From the NCBI RefSeq assembly GCF_000212415.1, contig NC_015500.1, positions 620,001 to 684,000 of the forward strand: a DNA stretch of 64,000 nucleotides. Reading direction: 5' to 3'. Of the stretch, positions 36,137 to 43,896 are shown one piece after another. The position numbers and the translations under genes are program-made. Position 1 is the first letter of the stretch. Each line of letters opens with the position of its first letter. The stretch is from Treponema brennaborense DSM 12168 (GTDB taxonomy: Bacteria; Spirochaetota; Spirochaetia; Treponematales; Treponemataceae). A model generated the notes under the pieces. That model was not told the origin of the DNA, made no database searches, and saw nothing but the letters and a program-made list of their open reading frames with translations.

Positions 36137-37344
36137 GGTTGCTCCTTGTCGTTTTTTTCATGTGTACCGGAAAGCGGTACGGTTATTTTTATTTCGGTTC
36201 CGATTTCATCGTTGGAAGTAATGGCGAACTCCGCGCCGATCAGCTTGGCCCGTTCCTGCATTCCCTGAATGCCGAAATGCGCGACGTTGTTCCGGGGCGC
36301 TTTCGCCGGATATGAAAAGCCCGTTCCGTCGTCGGTTACGTAGCAGACGAGGTTCGTCCGGTGCCGTTCGGCGGTTTTTCTGAACGCGACGCAGATTTCC
36401 GACGGAGACGCGTGCTTTATCGAGTTCGCAATACCTTCCTGGATGATCCGGTACAGATGAATGCACGTTTTTTCGGAAATCGCCGTCAGATCGAGCGATT
36501 TCGTGTATTTGCAGTAACAGGAAACGCCGGTGTCCGCTTGTATTTTATTGCAGAACGTCTGAACGGTTGCGGTGAAGTCTTTGCCGCTCAGATCCGGCGG
36601 CTGCAAATTCATGCAGATGGAACGCAGCTGCGCCACCGATTTCAGAATTCCGTGCGCTATTTCCGGCAGCGCCGTGTTCGTCAGCCGGTTCTGCGCCAAT
36701 TCGAGACCGTAATATCTGAAATCCTGCATGACCGTGTCGTGTATTTCCAAAAGGATCCGGCGGCGTTCGATTTCCTGCGCTTTAATGACGGATTGTGCGA
36801 ACCAGCTTGCCTGTTCCTGTTTCATTTTCGATTCCTGCAGCGATGCGGACATCCGGTACAGAATCAGCGTTCCGCCGATGATGAACGCAATGAAAAAAAG
36901 CAGCAGAAACAGAAACACGGTGTTCGTTTTTTCAGCCGCGTTTTTTTCGAGCGTTGCAAATTGAAACAGTGCGTACGAAATGTCCCGGGAATTATGCTGC
37001 GGCAGCGCGTTGCGGATTATCGCCGCCTGCTGAGTAAACGCCTTGTTCCGGTTCGCCAGCAGTGCGAACGCCGGATCGTTTATATATGCAGTAAAGTTTT
37101 CCTGAAAGATAATCAGTTTTTCTTTTTTTTCTTCTTGCAGCCAGTCGGGAGTGCCGTCGTAATCGAGCCAAGTGGTGAACAAGTCCGAAACGTCTGCCGG
37201 AAACACCAACGCGCAGCTGCACAGCAGCAGCAGCGCGAACGCGCCTTTTTTCAGTAAAATCGGCAGAAAATGAACAAAACGAAAAAAGTGTGTTATACTG
37301 TACCGCATGGCTCCAAAAATCAAGATACTTCTTTCCGTGTTCAT
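36133..37344 (-). CDS. NarL-type sensor histidine kinase
   Basis: The protein of up to 403 residues has an N-terminal membrane/signal segment, a short periplasmic domain (about 55-135), a second membrane segment (about 138-160), the HisKA_3 phosphoacceptor EIHDTVMQDF, and an HATPase_c domain (TDDGTGFSYP). AAGGA lies 8 nt before the ATG at 37344. An alternative ATG at 37308 shares the CATG with the divergent gene's start. Its cognate regulator is probably the NarL-type protein at 37880-38575. Confidence 0.9.
   Translation of the reverse strand: MNTERSILIFGAMRYSITHFFRFVHFLPILLKKGAFALLLLCSCALVFPADVSDLFTTWLDYDGTPDWLQEEKKEKLIIFQENFTAYINDPAFALLANRNKAFTQQAAIIRNALPQHNSRDISYALFQFATLEKNAAEKTNTVFLFLLLFFIAFIIGGTLILYRMSASLQESKMKQEQASWFAQSVIKAQEIERRRILLEIHDTVMQDFRYYGLELAQNRLTNTALPEIAHGILKSVAQLRSICMNLQPPDLSGKDFTATVQTFCNKIQADTGVSCYCKYTKSLDLTAISEKTCIHLYRIIQEGIANSIKHASPSEICVAFRKTAERHRTNLVCYVTDDGTGFSYPAKAPRNNVAHFGIQGMQERAKLIGAEFAITSNDEIGTEIKITVPLSGTHEKNDKEQP
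37271..37299 (+). promoter_or_regulatory. Leaderless-type promoter of the membrane-protein gene
   Basis: TGAACA (37271-37276), a 17-nt spacer and TATACT (37294-37299), with the ATG at 37307 on the expected start point. It lies inside the kinase coding region. Confidence 0.55.
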
Positions 37345-37885
37345 GTGTACTGTCCTTAATACGCTGCTTGCTTTTATCGTTCAGCCTCGTTTATCGTTGT
37401 TTCTGGATACGGTGTTTACTATCGCTATCTGTTTTCAATACGGCCTGATTCCCGGTATCGCTACCGCAGCGCTGACGTCTTTATGTATCGATTTTACGCT
37501 GTATCCCAACCGATTCAATTTCCCTTTCGTATTGTGTACTCTGTGTATTGTGTTTCTGGTATGCTATTTTAAGCGCAACTATGTAAAATATCAAGAGATT
37601 TCGGCTGCTTTACTGATACATTTGTTCTTGTTGGGACTCGTCTCCAGCCTTTCGGTCAGTATATTGGGCGAATTGCTCAATTTGGTTATGGGAGTGCTGT
37701 TCGATCAGAAATTCCATTATACGACTGATTGGTACCAGATTTTCTTTTTGCGGCACGGATTCCCGGAACCGATCGCGGGATTTCTGTCGCGGCTTTTGGT
37801 AAACACGATAGATCAGCTGTTTTCCGTTTTTACCGGATACGGCGTTTTTTATCTGTTTGCGCGCAAAAAGGACAAATCGTCATAA
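37307..37885 (+). CDS. Polytopic membrane protein, antisense between kinase and regulator
   Basis: I do not recognise this 192-residue protein. It has five or six membrane segments and conserved-looking GLIPGIATAALTSLCIDF and GFPEPIAGFLSRLLVNTIDQLFS. The plan resembles ECF-transporter S components or membrane sensor domains. Its 5' end overlaps the divergent kinase gene and its last 6 bp overlap the end of the response regulator gene, so it lies wholly within the two-component operon on the opposite strand. I infer a functional link to that signalling pair. Confidence 0.75.
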   Translation: MAPKIKILLSVFMCTVLNTLLAFIVQPRLSLFLDTVFTIAICFQYGLIPGIATAALTSLCIDFTLYPNRFNFPFVLCTLCIVFLVCYFKRNYVKYQEISAALLIHLFLLGLVSSLSVSILGELLNLVMGVLFDQKFHYTTDWYQIFFLRHGFPEPIAGFLSRLLVNTIDQLFSVFTGYGVFYLFARKKDKSS

Positions 37886-38575
37886 TCCGATCAAGTCGCT
37901 CCGGCAGAAAACGTCGGTTTTTTCATACAGACGGGACAGATAATTTTCTACGGTTCGCGTTGAAATATTCATTTTGTCCGCAATCTGCTGATTCGACAGA
38001 TAATCCTGCACGTAAATAAGCACTTCCCGTTCCCGTTTGGTCAATATGTCCGGCGAGGCGGCGTCTTTTTTATATTCTTCGTAAAGTCCGCTGTCGATGT
38101 ACGTTCCGCCCGCGGCGACCGCGTTCAGCGCGTCCAGAATTTCCTGTTCCGGTGCAATTTTTGATACGCAGCCTTTCGCGCCGAGTTCCAGCGCCCGCTG
38201 TATGCGCGGAACGGTAACGAACGCCGAATAAATGACGATTTTTACCGGACAGTCGTCCGCGCGCAGTTCCATGCCGTTTTCTTGCAGTAAATCGGCTATC
38301 CACCGAATGAATTCAAGCCCGTTGTCTTTTTGAAGCATGACGTCCAGCAATATCACCGTACAGTCCCGCCCGTTCGGCTCCGCTGTTAAAACACCGGTAA
38401 GCAGCGTTTCCGCTTCAGTAAGACAGGCTGCTTCTCCGATGCACTTCCAGGCGGAGTTGTCCGATTCGGCACTGCCAGATTCGGCACTGTCCGATTCGGA
38501 ACCGCTTGATTCAAGGTATTGAGCCAGCCCGTGCCTGAGAAATACGTGATCGTCTATGATAAGAAAAGTTTTCAT
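37880..38575 (-). CDS. NarL/FixJ family response regulator
   Basis: The 231 residues form a receiver (IIDDH near the start, phosphoacceptor D in ILLDVMLQKDNG, K in VSKIAPEQ) and a LuxR-type HTH (LTKREREVLIYVQDYLSNQQIADKM). A Ser/Glu/Asp stretch (about 24-42), encoded by a 15-bp tandem repeat, sits between alpha-1 and beta-2 of the receiver. Likely partner is the kinase at 36133-37344. The leader is about 40 nt; the ribosome site is weak. Confidence 0.9.
   Translation of the reverse strand: MKTFLIIDDHVFLRHGLAQYLESSGSESDSAESGSAESDNSAWKCIGEAACLTEAETLLTGVLTAEPNGRDCTVILLDVMLQKDNGLEFIRWIADLLQENGMELRADDCPVKIVIYSAFVTVPRIQRALELGAKGCVSKIAPEQEILDALNAVAAGGTYIDSGLYEEYKKDAASPDILTKREREVLIYVQDYLSNQQIADKMNISTRTVENYLSRLYEKTDVFCRSDLIGL
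38462..38506. repeat. 15-bp in-frame microsatellite in a receiver domain
   Basis: Three successive 15-bp units starting GATTCGG (38462, 38477, 38492) encode five-residue Ser/Glu/Asp repeats. Confidence 0.85.
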
Positions 38576-38622
38576 TGCACCGTTTCCCGCCGTTTAAAAA
38601 CTGTGAAAAAACACTGAATCCG

Positions 38623-38651
38623 ATTTTACCATAAGCAGGTACCTTAGTAAA
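38623..38651 (-). promoter_or_regulatory. Promoter of the response regulator
   Basis: On the minus strand TTTACT (38646-38651), a 17-nt spacer and TGG-TAAAAT (an extended -10, 38623-38628). Predicted start is near 38616. Confidence 0.6.
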
Positions 38652-38661
38652 CGTAATGAAG

Positions 38662-38698
38662 AGAGTGCATCCGCCGGAATCGTTCGGTTCCGGACTCT
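38662..38698 (+). other. Stem-loop in the leader of the SUMF1 lipoprotein gene
   Basis: AGAGT and CCGGAA on the left arm pair with TTCCGG and ACTCT on the right, with a 7-nt bulge. It may be an attenuator or a stabilising hairpin; the following sequence is U-rich but interrupted. Confidence 0.4.
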
Positions 38699-38726
38699 TT
38701 CATATGTTTATTTTTAGGAGTTTTAG

Positions 38727-39683
38727 ATGAAGAAAACGAAAATCGGATTTATCGGCGGAACGATTGCCGCCGCCGTTTTGGCTCTGTCTCTTGCCGGTTG
38801 TAATCAGGGAACCGGCGGCAGTGGTTCCGTTGTTCCTGACCAGCCCAAAGTGTCGTATCGGGACAGCATCTTCGTCCAGGGACGGGGACAGGTATATCAG
38901 CCGGTACTGACGAATAATGGTCAATCAGTATATGAACGTACTGATCCCGTATCTGAAACTGTCGCTGATTTTTATATGGGACAGTACGAAATCACGGACG
39001 AATGGTGGAAAGAAGTGTACGACTGGGCGACTGACGCCGCGCGCGGAAGCAGACAGTATTCGTTTACGGTCGGTAATTCTCTCAGCAACGGCATGTCGTA
39101 CGGAGACGCCGTCGTGTGGTGCAACGCGCTCAGCGAATATAAAGGCCGGGAACCCGTTTATATGGAAAAGGATACAATTGTCGTTGCCCGGACAGCCGTC
39201 AACGTTTCAAAAGATACATCGAGAGACGGTATTATGATATCTACCAATAATATACAAGTCTCAAAGGCTGCAGACGGTTTCCGTTTACCGTCTCTGGCGG
39301 AATGGCAGTTTGCCGCGCGCGGCGGAAATCCTTCTGCCAGTACCATTTGGAATTATCAGTTTGCAGGCAGTGATAATATCAGTGAGGTTGCTTGGTTCAT
39401 CGGCAACGCGAACAGCCGGGGAACGCTCGTTGCCGGAGGAAAAAAATCGAACACGCTCGGTTTCTATGATTTGTGCGGCAGTCAGCGGGAATTCGTGTTC
39501 CGCGTTGCATTAAAGGCAGAGGCTGTGTCTTTTCCGAGAACCCCTTCGGCAGCAGCTGAGTTTGTCGCCGGCTCGGTGCTTGACGACAGTGATGCCTGTA
39601 AGATTCTGTGCGGTGAGACGGTTGCCGCTACACAGGTCGTTCAGAGTGCTTCTTTCCGTATCGTTTCAAACACCAAGTTTTAA
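38727..39683 (+). CDS. SUMF1/FGE-like lipoprotein
   Basis: The 318-residue protein has a signal peptide with lipobox LAGC, so it is membrane anchored. The body is a formylglycine-generating-enzyme-type fold: FYMGQYEITDEWWKEV, AVVWCNALSEY, DGFRLPSLAEWQFAARGG, then WNYQFAGSDNISEVAW. The segment after LCGSQREF is shortened, and the cysteine pair that marks true FGE is not in its usual context, so enzymatic activity is doubtful. TAGGAG precedes the ATG. It is a paralogue of the gene at 39776. Confidence 0.85.
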   Translation: MKKTKIGFIGGTIAAAVLALSLAGCNQGTGGSGSVVPDQPKVSYRDSIFVQGRGQVYQPVLTNNGQSVYERTDPVSETVADFYMGQYEITDEWWKEVYDWATDAARGSRQYSFTVGNSLSNGMSYGDAVVWCNALSEYKGREPVYMEKDTIVVARTAVNVSKDTSRDGIMISTNNIQVSKAADGFRLPSLAEWQFAARGGNPSASTIWNYQFAGSDNISEVAWFIGNANSRGTLVAGGKKSNTLGFYDLCGSQREFVFRVALKAEAVSFPRTPSAAAEFVAGSVLDDSDACKILCGETVAATQVVQSASFRIVSNTKF

Positions 39684-39710
39684 GAACACGTAAAGAGTAA
39701 GCAGTAGTAC

Positions 39711-39752
39711 GCGGAACCGGTTCGGTGTTTTACCGGATCGGTTCCGCTTTTT
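39711..39752 (+). terminator. Rho-independent terminator between the two SUMF1 genes
   Basis: GCGGAACCG (39711-39719) pairs perfectly with CGGTTCCGC (39739-39747), followed by five T. Confidence 0.85.
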
Positions 39753-39775
39753 CACAGACAACAAGGAATGGGGTT

Positions 39776-40780
39776 ATGCAGCAAATGAAACGGATTATGC
39801 TGGTGTATTTAAAATTCGTACTGATTTGTTTTGCCGTTTTATGTGTTACCGGTATGATCTTCGGCGAATATATCGTTTCCGAGCGGGGCGGTTCGCTGCT
39901 GAGTGCGGCGGCCCGGCCGGTGCACGCGGATCACGGTCGCGCTGCCGTCGACTTGTATCAGTTTACGTTGGTTCCCGTACCGGGCGGCTCTTATACGTGC
40001 GTTTTTACCGGACTGATGCCCGCCAGTGAAAGAAAACCCGACGAAACCGAATATATCGCACCGTTTTATATGAGTGCGCACGAAGTATCCAACGAACTGT
40101 GGGCGGAAGTCTTTACCTGGGCAACGAGCCCCGAGCGGGGAACGTACCGGTACGTGTTTTCGGACGGTTCGTTCCGGTACTGTACCTGGATGGACGCCGT
40201 CGTGTGGTGCAACGCACTCAGCGAATACCTGAACCGGGAACCGGTGTATTATGCCGGTACCGCTTCAGGCATCGGTACCGCGGCCGCCGGCAATACTGCC
40301 GTCGCTTCCGGCATCGGCAGTGCGCAGTACGCGTCGGTTCTGCGCCAAAGCATATCGTATGCCGAATGCCTCAATGAAGGCGTTCACTTTCCGGATATAA
40401 AAGAAAGCGCCGACGGCTTCCGGCTCCCCACTGCGGCGGAATGGCAGTTTGCGGCGCGCGGCGGAGATCCCGACGCGGAAGACTGGAATTATCAGTTCGC
40501 CGGCAGTAATAATATAGACGAAGTCGCCTGGCACGCGGGCAACAGTATGGGCTTTCATCCCGTCGGAGAAAAAAAAGCCAACCGTTTGGGCCTGTACGAC
40601 ATGTGCGGTAACCACTGGGAATGGGTGGAAAAATCCCGAACGGAAAACGTCGGCTATCTGGCAGGCGGTTCGTGCAAAACGTACCCTTCGCACTGCACCG
40701 TTTTTTCCATGCTGGCCCTTCATCCGCTTGAAGGCTATGAAACGTCGTTCCGGGTCGTTACGAACGGCAGGCTGCGGTAA
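39776..40780 (+). CDS. SUMF1/FGE-like exported protein, paralogue
   Basis: The 334-residue protein has an N-terminal membrane/signal segment (about 9-28) and a SUMF1 domain: FTLVPVPGGSYTC, FYMSAHEVSNELWAEV, AVVWCNALSEYLNREPVYY, DGFRLPTAAEWQFAARGG, MCGNHWEWVE, YLAGGSCKTYPSHC, and a closing FRVVTNG. Unlike its neighbour it keeps the full GN.WEWV block. AAGGA sits 8 nt before the ATG at 39776. The terminator upstream makes read-through limited. Confidence 0.85.
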   Translation: MQQMKRIMLVYLKFVLICFAVLCVTGMIFGEYIVSERGGSLLSAAARPVHADHGRAAVDLYQFTLVPVPGGSYTCVFTGLMPASERKPDETEYIAPFYMSAHEVSNELWAEVFTWATSPERGTYRYVFSDGSFRYCTWMDAVVWCNALSEYLNREPVYYAGTASGIGTAAAGNTAVASGIGSAQYASVLRQSISYAECLNEGVHFPDIKESADGFRLPTAAEWQFAARGGDPDAEDWNYQFAGSNNIDEVAWHAGNSMGFHPVGEKKANRLGLYDMCGNHWEWVEKSRTENVGYLAGGSCKTYPSHCTVFSMLALHPLEGYETSFRVVTNGRLR

Positions 40781-40811
40781 CCTGCCGAACACGGCAGACT
40801 GCGGTACCCTG
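40766..40811. repeat. 27-bp duplication spanning a stop codon
   Basis: GGCAGGCTGCGGTAACCTG (with the TAA stop) recurs 27 bp on as GGCAGACTGCGGTACCCTG. Confidence 0.85.
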
Positions 40812-40990
40812 ATTCCGACCCGGCGCCGCCCGGTCGGTGCGCGTTCCGGCACGATATATTAAAAAAATACCATACTTTCCCGATGATTCCGAATTATGAA
40901 CGATATATAATATCGTACGCGACGCGTTCGCCCGTGTCCGCTTTCCGTCCCGATACGGTGCGCGTGCAAAACCGCTTTCAGGAGAAATTT

Positions 40991-42289
40991 ATGGAAGAAA
41001 CAGACGACAGTGAATTTATCAGCACCGATTTTTTTACGGAAGGAACGTCGGCTCCCGCCGTTCAGCCCGATTCCCTGTCCGCAATGGCGGAACAGCTGGG
41101 CAATTCGTTTTCATTCAAACAGATCGGCTCCATGTCCCGCTATATCGAGCCGGTGAGCGGAGAAAACAGCATCGACATGCTGGTCGAGTTGTTTCAAAGC
41201 CAGCCGGAACTTACCGCGGTGCCCGTTGAAGAATACGACCGGGTTATCGGCGTTATCGACCGGAAAACCGTCGCCGCCGCAACCAACACGGCGTGGAAAC
41301 GGTTTACCGCAAAGAAAATAGGCGACTACGTGCAGCGGGTGTCCGCCGTGCTGTACGCGCGTGATTTTATCGAAAAATCGCTGCAGAAAGTTTCGGAAAT
41401 CAACCGGAAAGACGGTATCCTGTATTTTCCGGTGTTCAACAACCGGAGTTTTTTCGGCATAGTGTCGCTCGACGATTTCCTGTCGCGGATTGCAGAGATT
41501 CGCGAACAGGATCTGCGCAAAGCGTTCGTCATACAGCAGCGGCTGTTTCCCGACGCGGAAACGCTCGCGCAGCTGCCGTTCCGCGTGCAGGTGTGGAACC
41601 GGATGGCGAACGCGCTCGGCGGAGATCTGGCGCAGGTGATACCGCTTTCTGCCGGATCGTATTTGGTGTGCTGCTTCGACGTGTCGGGAAAAAACGTGGC
41701 GGCGTCCCTTTTGACCATCGCGGCAGGTTCGTTTTTTAACGTGCTGAAATACGTTCCGTCCTGTACGCAGAATCCGCTCAAGCTCGTTTCGCTGCTGGAC
41801 GAATATCTTGAATACGCGGTGCCCGTGGGCAGTTTTATTACGGCCGCTTTCTGCTACGTGGATACGGAACGCCAGCTGATCCAGATTTACAATTGCGGGC
41901 ACACGGCGGTGTACGTGTTTTTTCGGGACGAAGCCGTGAAAAATCGGGTGAACATCGCTGCCGTTAATCCGGCGCTGCCGCCGCTGGGAATGGGTGCGGT
42001 GAAATCCGCACTGAACGGATACGCCGCCGATCCTGCCGGAAACGTGAAGCCGTACACGCAGCTTCCCGTCAAAGCGGGCATGCACGTCGATTTGTATTCC
42101 GACGGTTTGAGCGACATGCAGGGCGACGACGGCGTCCGGTTCGACGACGATCGCACCCGCCGGTTTTTCATGGAGCTATATTGTAAGAAAGATGCGGACG
42201 TGAGCGGCGCCGTGGAAGCGGTCGTTGACGGCTGGATACATACCGCGATGCTCCCCGACGACATTACCGTCGTCGATATCCGATTGTAA
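40991..42289 (+). CDS. CBS-domain PP2C (SpoIIE/RsbU-like) phosphatase
   Basis: The 432-residue cytoplasmic protein has a CBS-like pair (about 45-170) followed by a SpoIIE/PP2C serine phosphatase domain: IQQRLFPDAETLAQLP, GGDLAQV, CFDVSGKNVAASLL, CGHTAVYVF, LYSDGLSDM, and a final PDDITVVDIRL. The metal-binding Asp are present except that GGD replaces the usual GGDYYD stretch. Such proteins reset anti-sigma antagonist partners. CBS pairs often bind adenine nucleotides. CAGGAG precedes the ATG; a longer frame to 40883 is unlikely. Confidence 0.85.
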   Translation: MEETDDSEFISTDFFTEGTSAPAVQPDSLSAMAEQLGNSFSFKQIGSMSRYIEPVSGENSIDMLVELFQSQPELTAVPVEEYDRVIGVIDRKTVAAATNTAWKRFTAKKIGDYVQRVSAVLYARDFIEKSLQKVSEINRKDGILYFPVFNNRSFFGIVSLDDFLSRIAEIREQDLRKAFVIQQRLFPDAETLAQLPFRVQVWNRMANALGGDLAQVIPLSAGSYLVCCFDVSGKNVAASLLTIAAGSFFNVLKYVPSCTQNPLKLVSLLDEYLEYAVPVGSFITAAFCYVDTERQLIQIYNCGHTAVYVFFRDEAVKNRVNIAAVNPALPPLGMGAVKSALNGYAADPAGNVKPYTQLPVKAGMHVDLYSDGLSDMQGDDGVRFDDDRTRRFFMELYCKKDADVSGAVEAVVDGWIHTAMLPDDITVVDIRL

Positions 42290-42420
42290 CCGCTTCCGCG
42301 TGCAGGCGCCGGGTACCGCTGCCGGTATGCCGCCTGGTACCGCAGCCCGGTATGCCGCCGCTTCCGTGTGCGGCGTAACGCGGGTATAAACCGCGACTCC
42401 GATACCTTCTGAGAACGATA

Positions 42421-42449
42421 AACCTCGATGCGCTGCGTCGAGGTTTTTT
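42421..42449 (+). terminator. Rho-independent terminator of the phosphatase gene
   Basis: AACCTCGA (42421-42428) pairs with TCGAGGTT (42438-42445) around a 9-nt loop and runs into TTTTTATTTT. The stretch 42290-42420 before it contains only short GGTATGCCGCC duplications. Confidence 0.85.
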
Positions 42450-42614
42450 ATTTTCTTCCGCATGTTTTGAGGAAAAGATGCGCATGTTTTTTATTTTCTT
42501 CCGCATGTTTTGGGAAAAAGATGCGCATGTTTTTAAATTTCTTCCGCATGTTTTGGGGAAAAGATGCGCATGTTTTTTATTTTCTTCCGCATGTTTTGGG
42601 GAAAAGATGCGCAT
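42443..42614. repeat. Four tandem 43-bp terminator-like units
   Basis: Exactly four copies of a 43-bp unit (starts 42443, 42486, 42529, 42572). Each holds a T-tract GTTTTTTATTTT and the hairpin GCATGTTTT/AAAAGATGC, with loops GAGG, GGGA, GGGG, GGGG. The first unit's T-tract is that of the preceding terminator. The 43-bp period is not a multiple of three, so it is non-coding. Confidence 0.92.
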
Positions 42615-42694
42615 CCGTGCCGCGGCGCGGGAGGATGCCGGCGTTTGCCCGATGGGTGCCGGCGGTTTACGGATACCGGCCGGCATTGCGAACG

Positions 42695-43858
42695 TTACAC
42701 TTTTATGCGGCGCGTTCTGATGTCGAACAGAACAGCCAGAATGAGGATAATGCCGCGAACCATGTACTGGTAGGAAATACCGATGTTCATCAGGTTCATG
42801 CCGTTCGATAAGGCGGACATGACGAGCGCTCCGATAATCGTTCCCGTTACGCGTCCGACGCCGCCCGACGAAGAAACGCCGCCGACGTAGCAGGATGCGA
42901 TCGCGTCCATTTCAAAGGCGTTGCCCGCCGTCGTCGTTGCCGACTGCAGCCGCGCGGTGAACAGGATTCCCGCAAGCCCCGCGAGCGCTCCCATTGAACA
43001 GAAAACGAACATCGTTACTTTCTGCACGCTGATACCGCTCAGTTCCGCCGCTTCGGGGTTGCCGCCCGTCGCAAAAATGTGGCGGCCGAGCACCGTGTTG
43101 TTGGTAAAAAAATGGTAGACTGCGAGGACTGCCAGTACGATGACGACCGTCCAAGACAGTCCGTTGTAATTGGCAAGTTTCCAGGTAAAAAACAGTATCA
43201 GTGCGGCGATAAAAAAGAGTTTGCACACGAACATGTCGATCGGCAGATTCTGCAGACGGTATTTTTCCCGTTTGGCGCGGTTCACGATTTCGCTCACGAT
43301 GATGAACACGATCAGCGCGATGCCGAGGATGAGCGTGAGTACGTGAAGCCCTTCCGGTCCGAACGGATCTTGGATAAAGCCGTTGCCCAGCGCGTTGAAC
43401 GCGGCGTTTTTTACGATGATCGTTCCGGTGCCTTCGGTAACGCGCAGCAGCGCTCCGCGGAAAATGAACATGCCGGCGAGCGTAACGACGAACGCCGGAA
43501 CGCCGCATTTCGCTATCAGCGTTCCCTGATACAGTCCGATGAGCAGTCCGATTCCCATCGCGATAAGCACGACGGCGGCGACCGGAAGACCGGTAAAGTT
43601 GCGCATCAGCAGTGCCGCGATGGCGCCGGTAAAGCCGGCGGCGAATCCGACGGACAGATCTATCTGCCGTATGATGAGAACCAGCGTCATACCTATGGCA
43701 AGAATCGCAACGTAGCCGGTCTGATCGAACAGATTGCTCAAGTTGCGCGGCGTCATGAAAATACCGCCGGTCGTAACGGTAAAGAAAATCATTACGACCA
43801 TCAAAGCGACGAACATGCCGTATTGGCGTGCGTTCTGTTTCAAAATTCTGAAGTTCAT
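42695..43858 (-). CDS. gguB: Sugar ABC transporter permease, GguB/XylH-like
   Basis: The 387-residue integral membrane protein of the ribose/xylose permease family has about ten membrane segments. Family marks are SNLFDQTGYVAILAIGMTLVLIIRQIDLSVG and GGNPEAAELSGI, and its length with the insert between helices is that of the multiple-monosaccharide (GguB/MmsB) and XylH permeases. TAGGAG precedes the ATG; a longer frame to 44158 overlaps the ATPase gene and is arginine-rich shadow. It is the last gene of the sugar locus. Confidence 0.92.
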   Translation of the reverse strand: MNFRILKQNARQYGMFVALMVVMIFFTVTTGGIFMTPRNLSNLFDQTGYVAILAIGMTLVLIIRQIDLSVGFAAGFTGAIAALLMRNFTGLPVAAVVLIAMGIGLLIGLYQGTLIAKCGVPAFVVTLAGMFIFRGALLRVTEGTGTIIVKNAAFNALGNGFIQDPFGPEGLHVLTLILGIALIVFIIVSEIVNRAKREKYRLQNLPIDMFVCKLFFIAALILFFTWKLANYNGLSWTVVIVLAVLAVYHFFTNNTVLGRHIFATGGNPEAAELSGISVQKVTMFVFCSMGALAGLAGILFTARLQSATTTAGNAFEMDAIASCYVGGVSSSGGVGRVTGTIIGALVMSALSNGMNLMNIGISYQYMVRGIILILAVLFDIRTRRIKV

Positions 43859-43896
43859 GGTTTCTCCTAATGAAGTTATTGCGGTGAACGGCTGCG

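Noticed and set aside
34346-36268. A 640-codon plus-strand open frame opposite the adenine deaminase gene
   Set aside because: It is Arg/Val-rich, has no family motif and mirrors the codon pattern of ade, which carries all expected motifs on the other strand.
38727-40780. Diversity-generating retroelement target genes
   Set aside because: SUMF1-fold proteins can be such targets, but no reverse transcriptase, template repeat or accessory gene is present in the window.
42443-42614. CRISPR array
   Set aside because: The four units are directly adjacent with no unique spacers, and no cas genes are nearby.
42264-42811. Open frames running through the 43-bp repeats on both strands
   Set aside because: The 43-bp period changes frame at each unit and the hairpin symmetry explains the sequence better than a protein.
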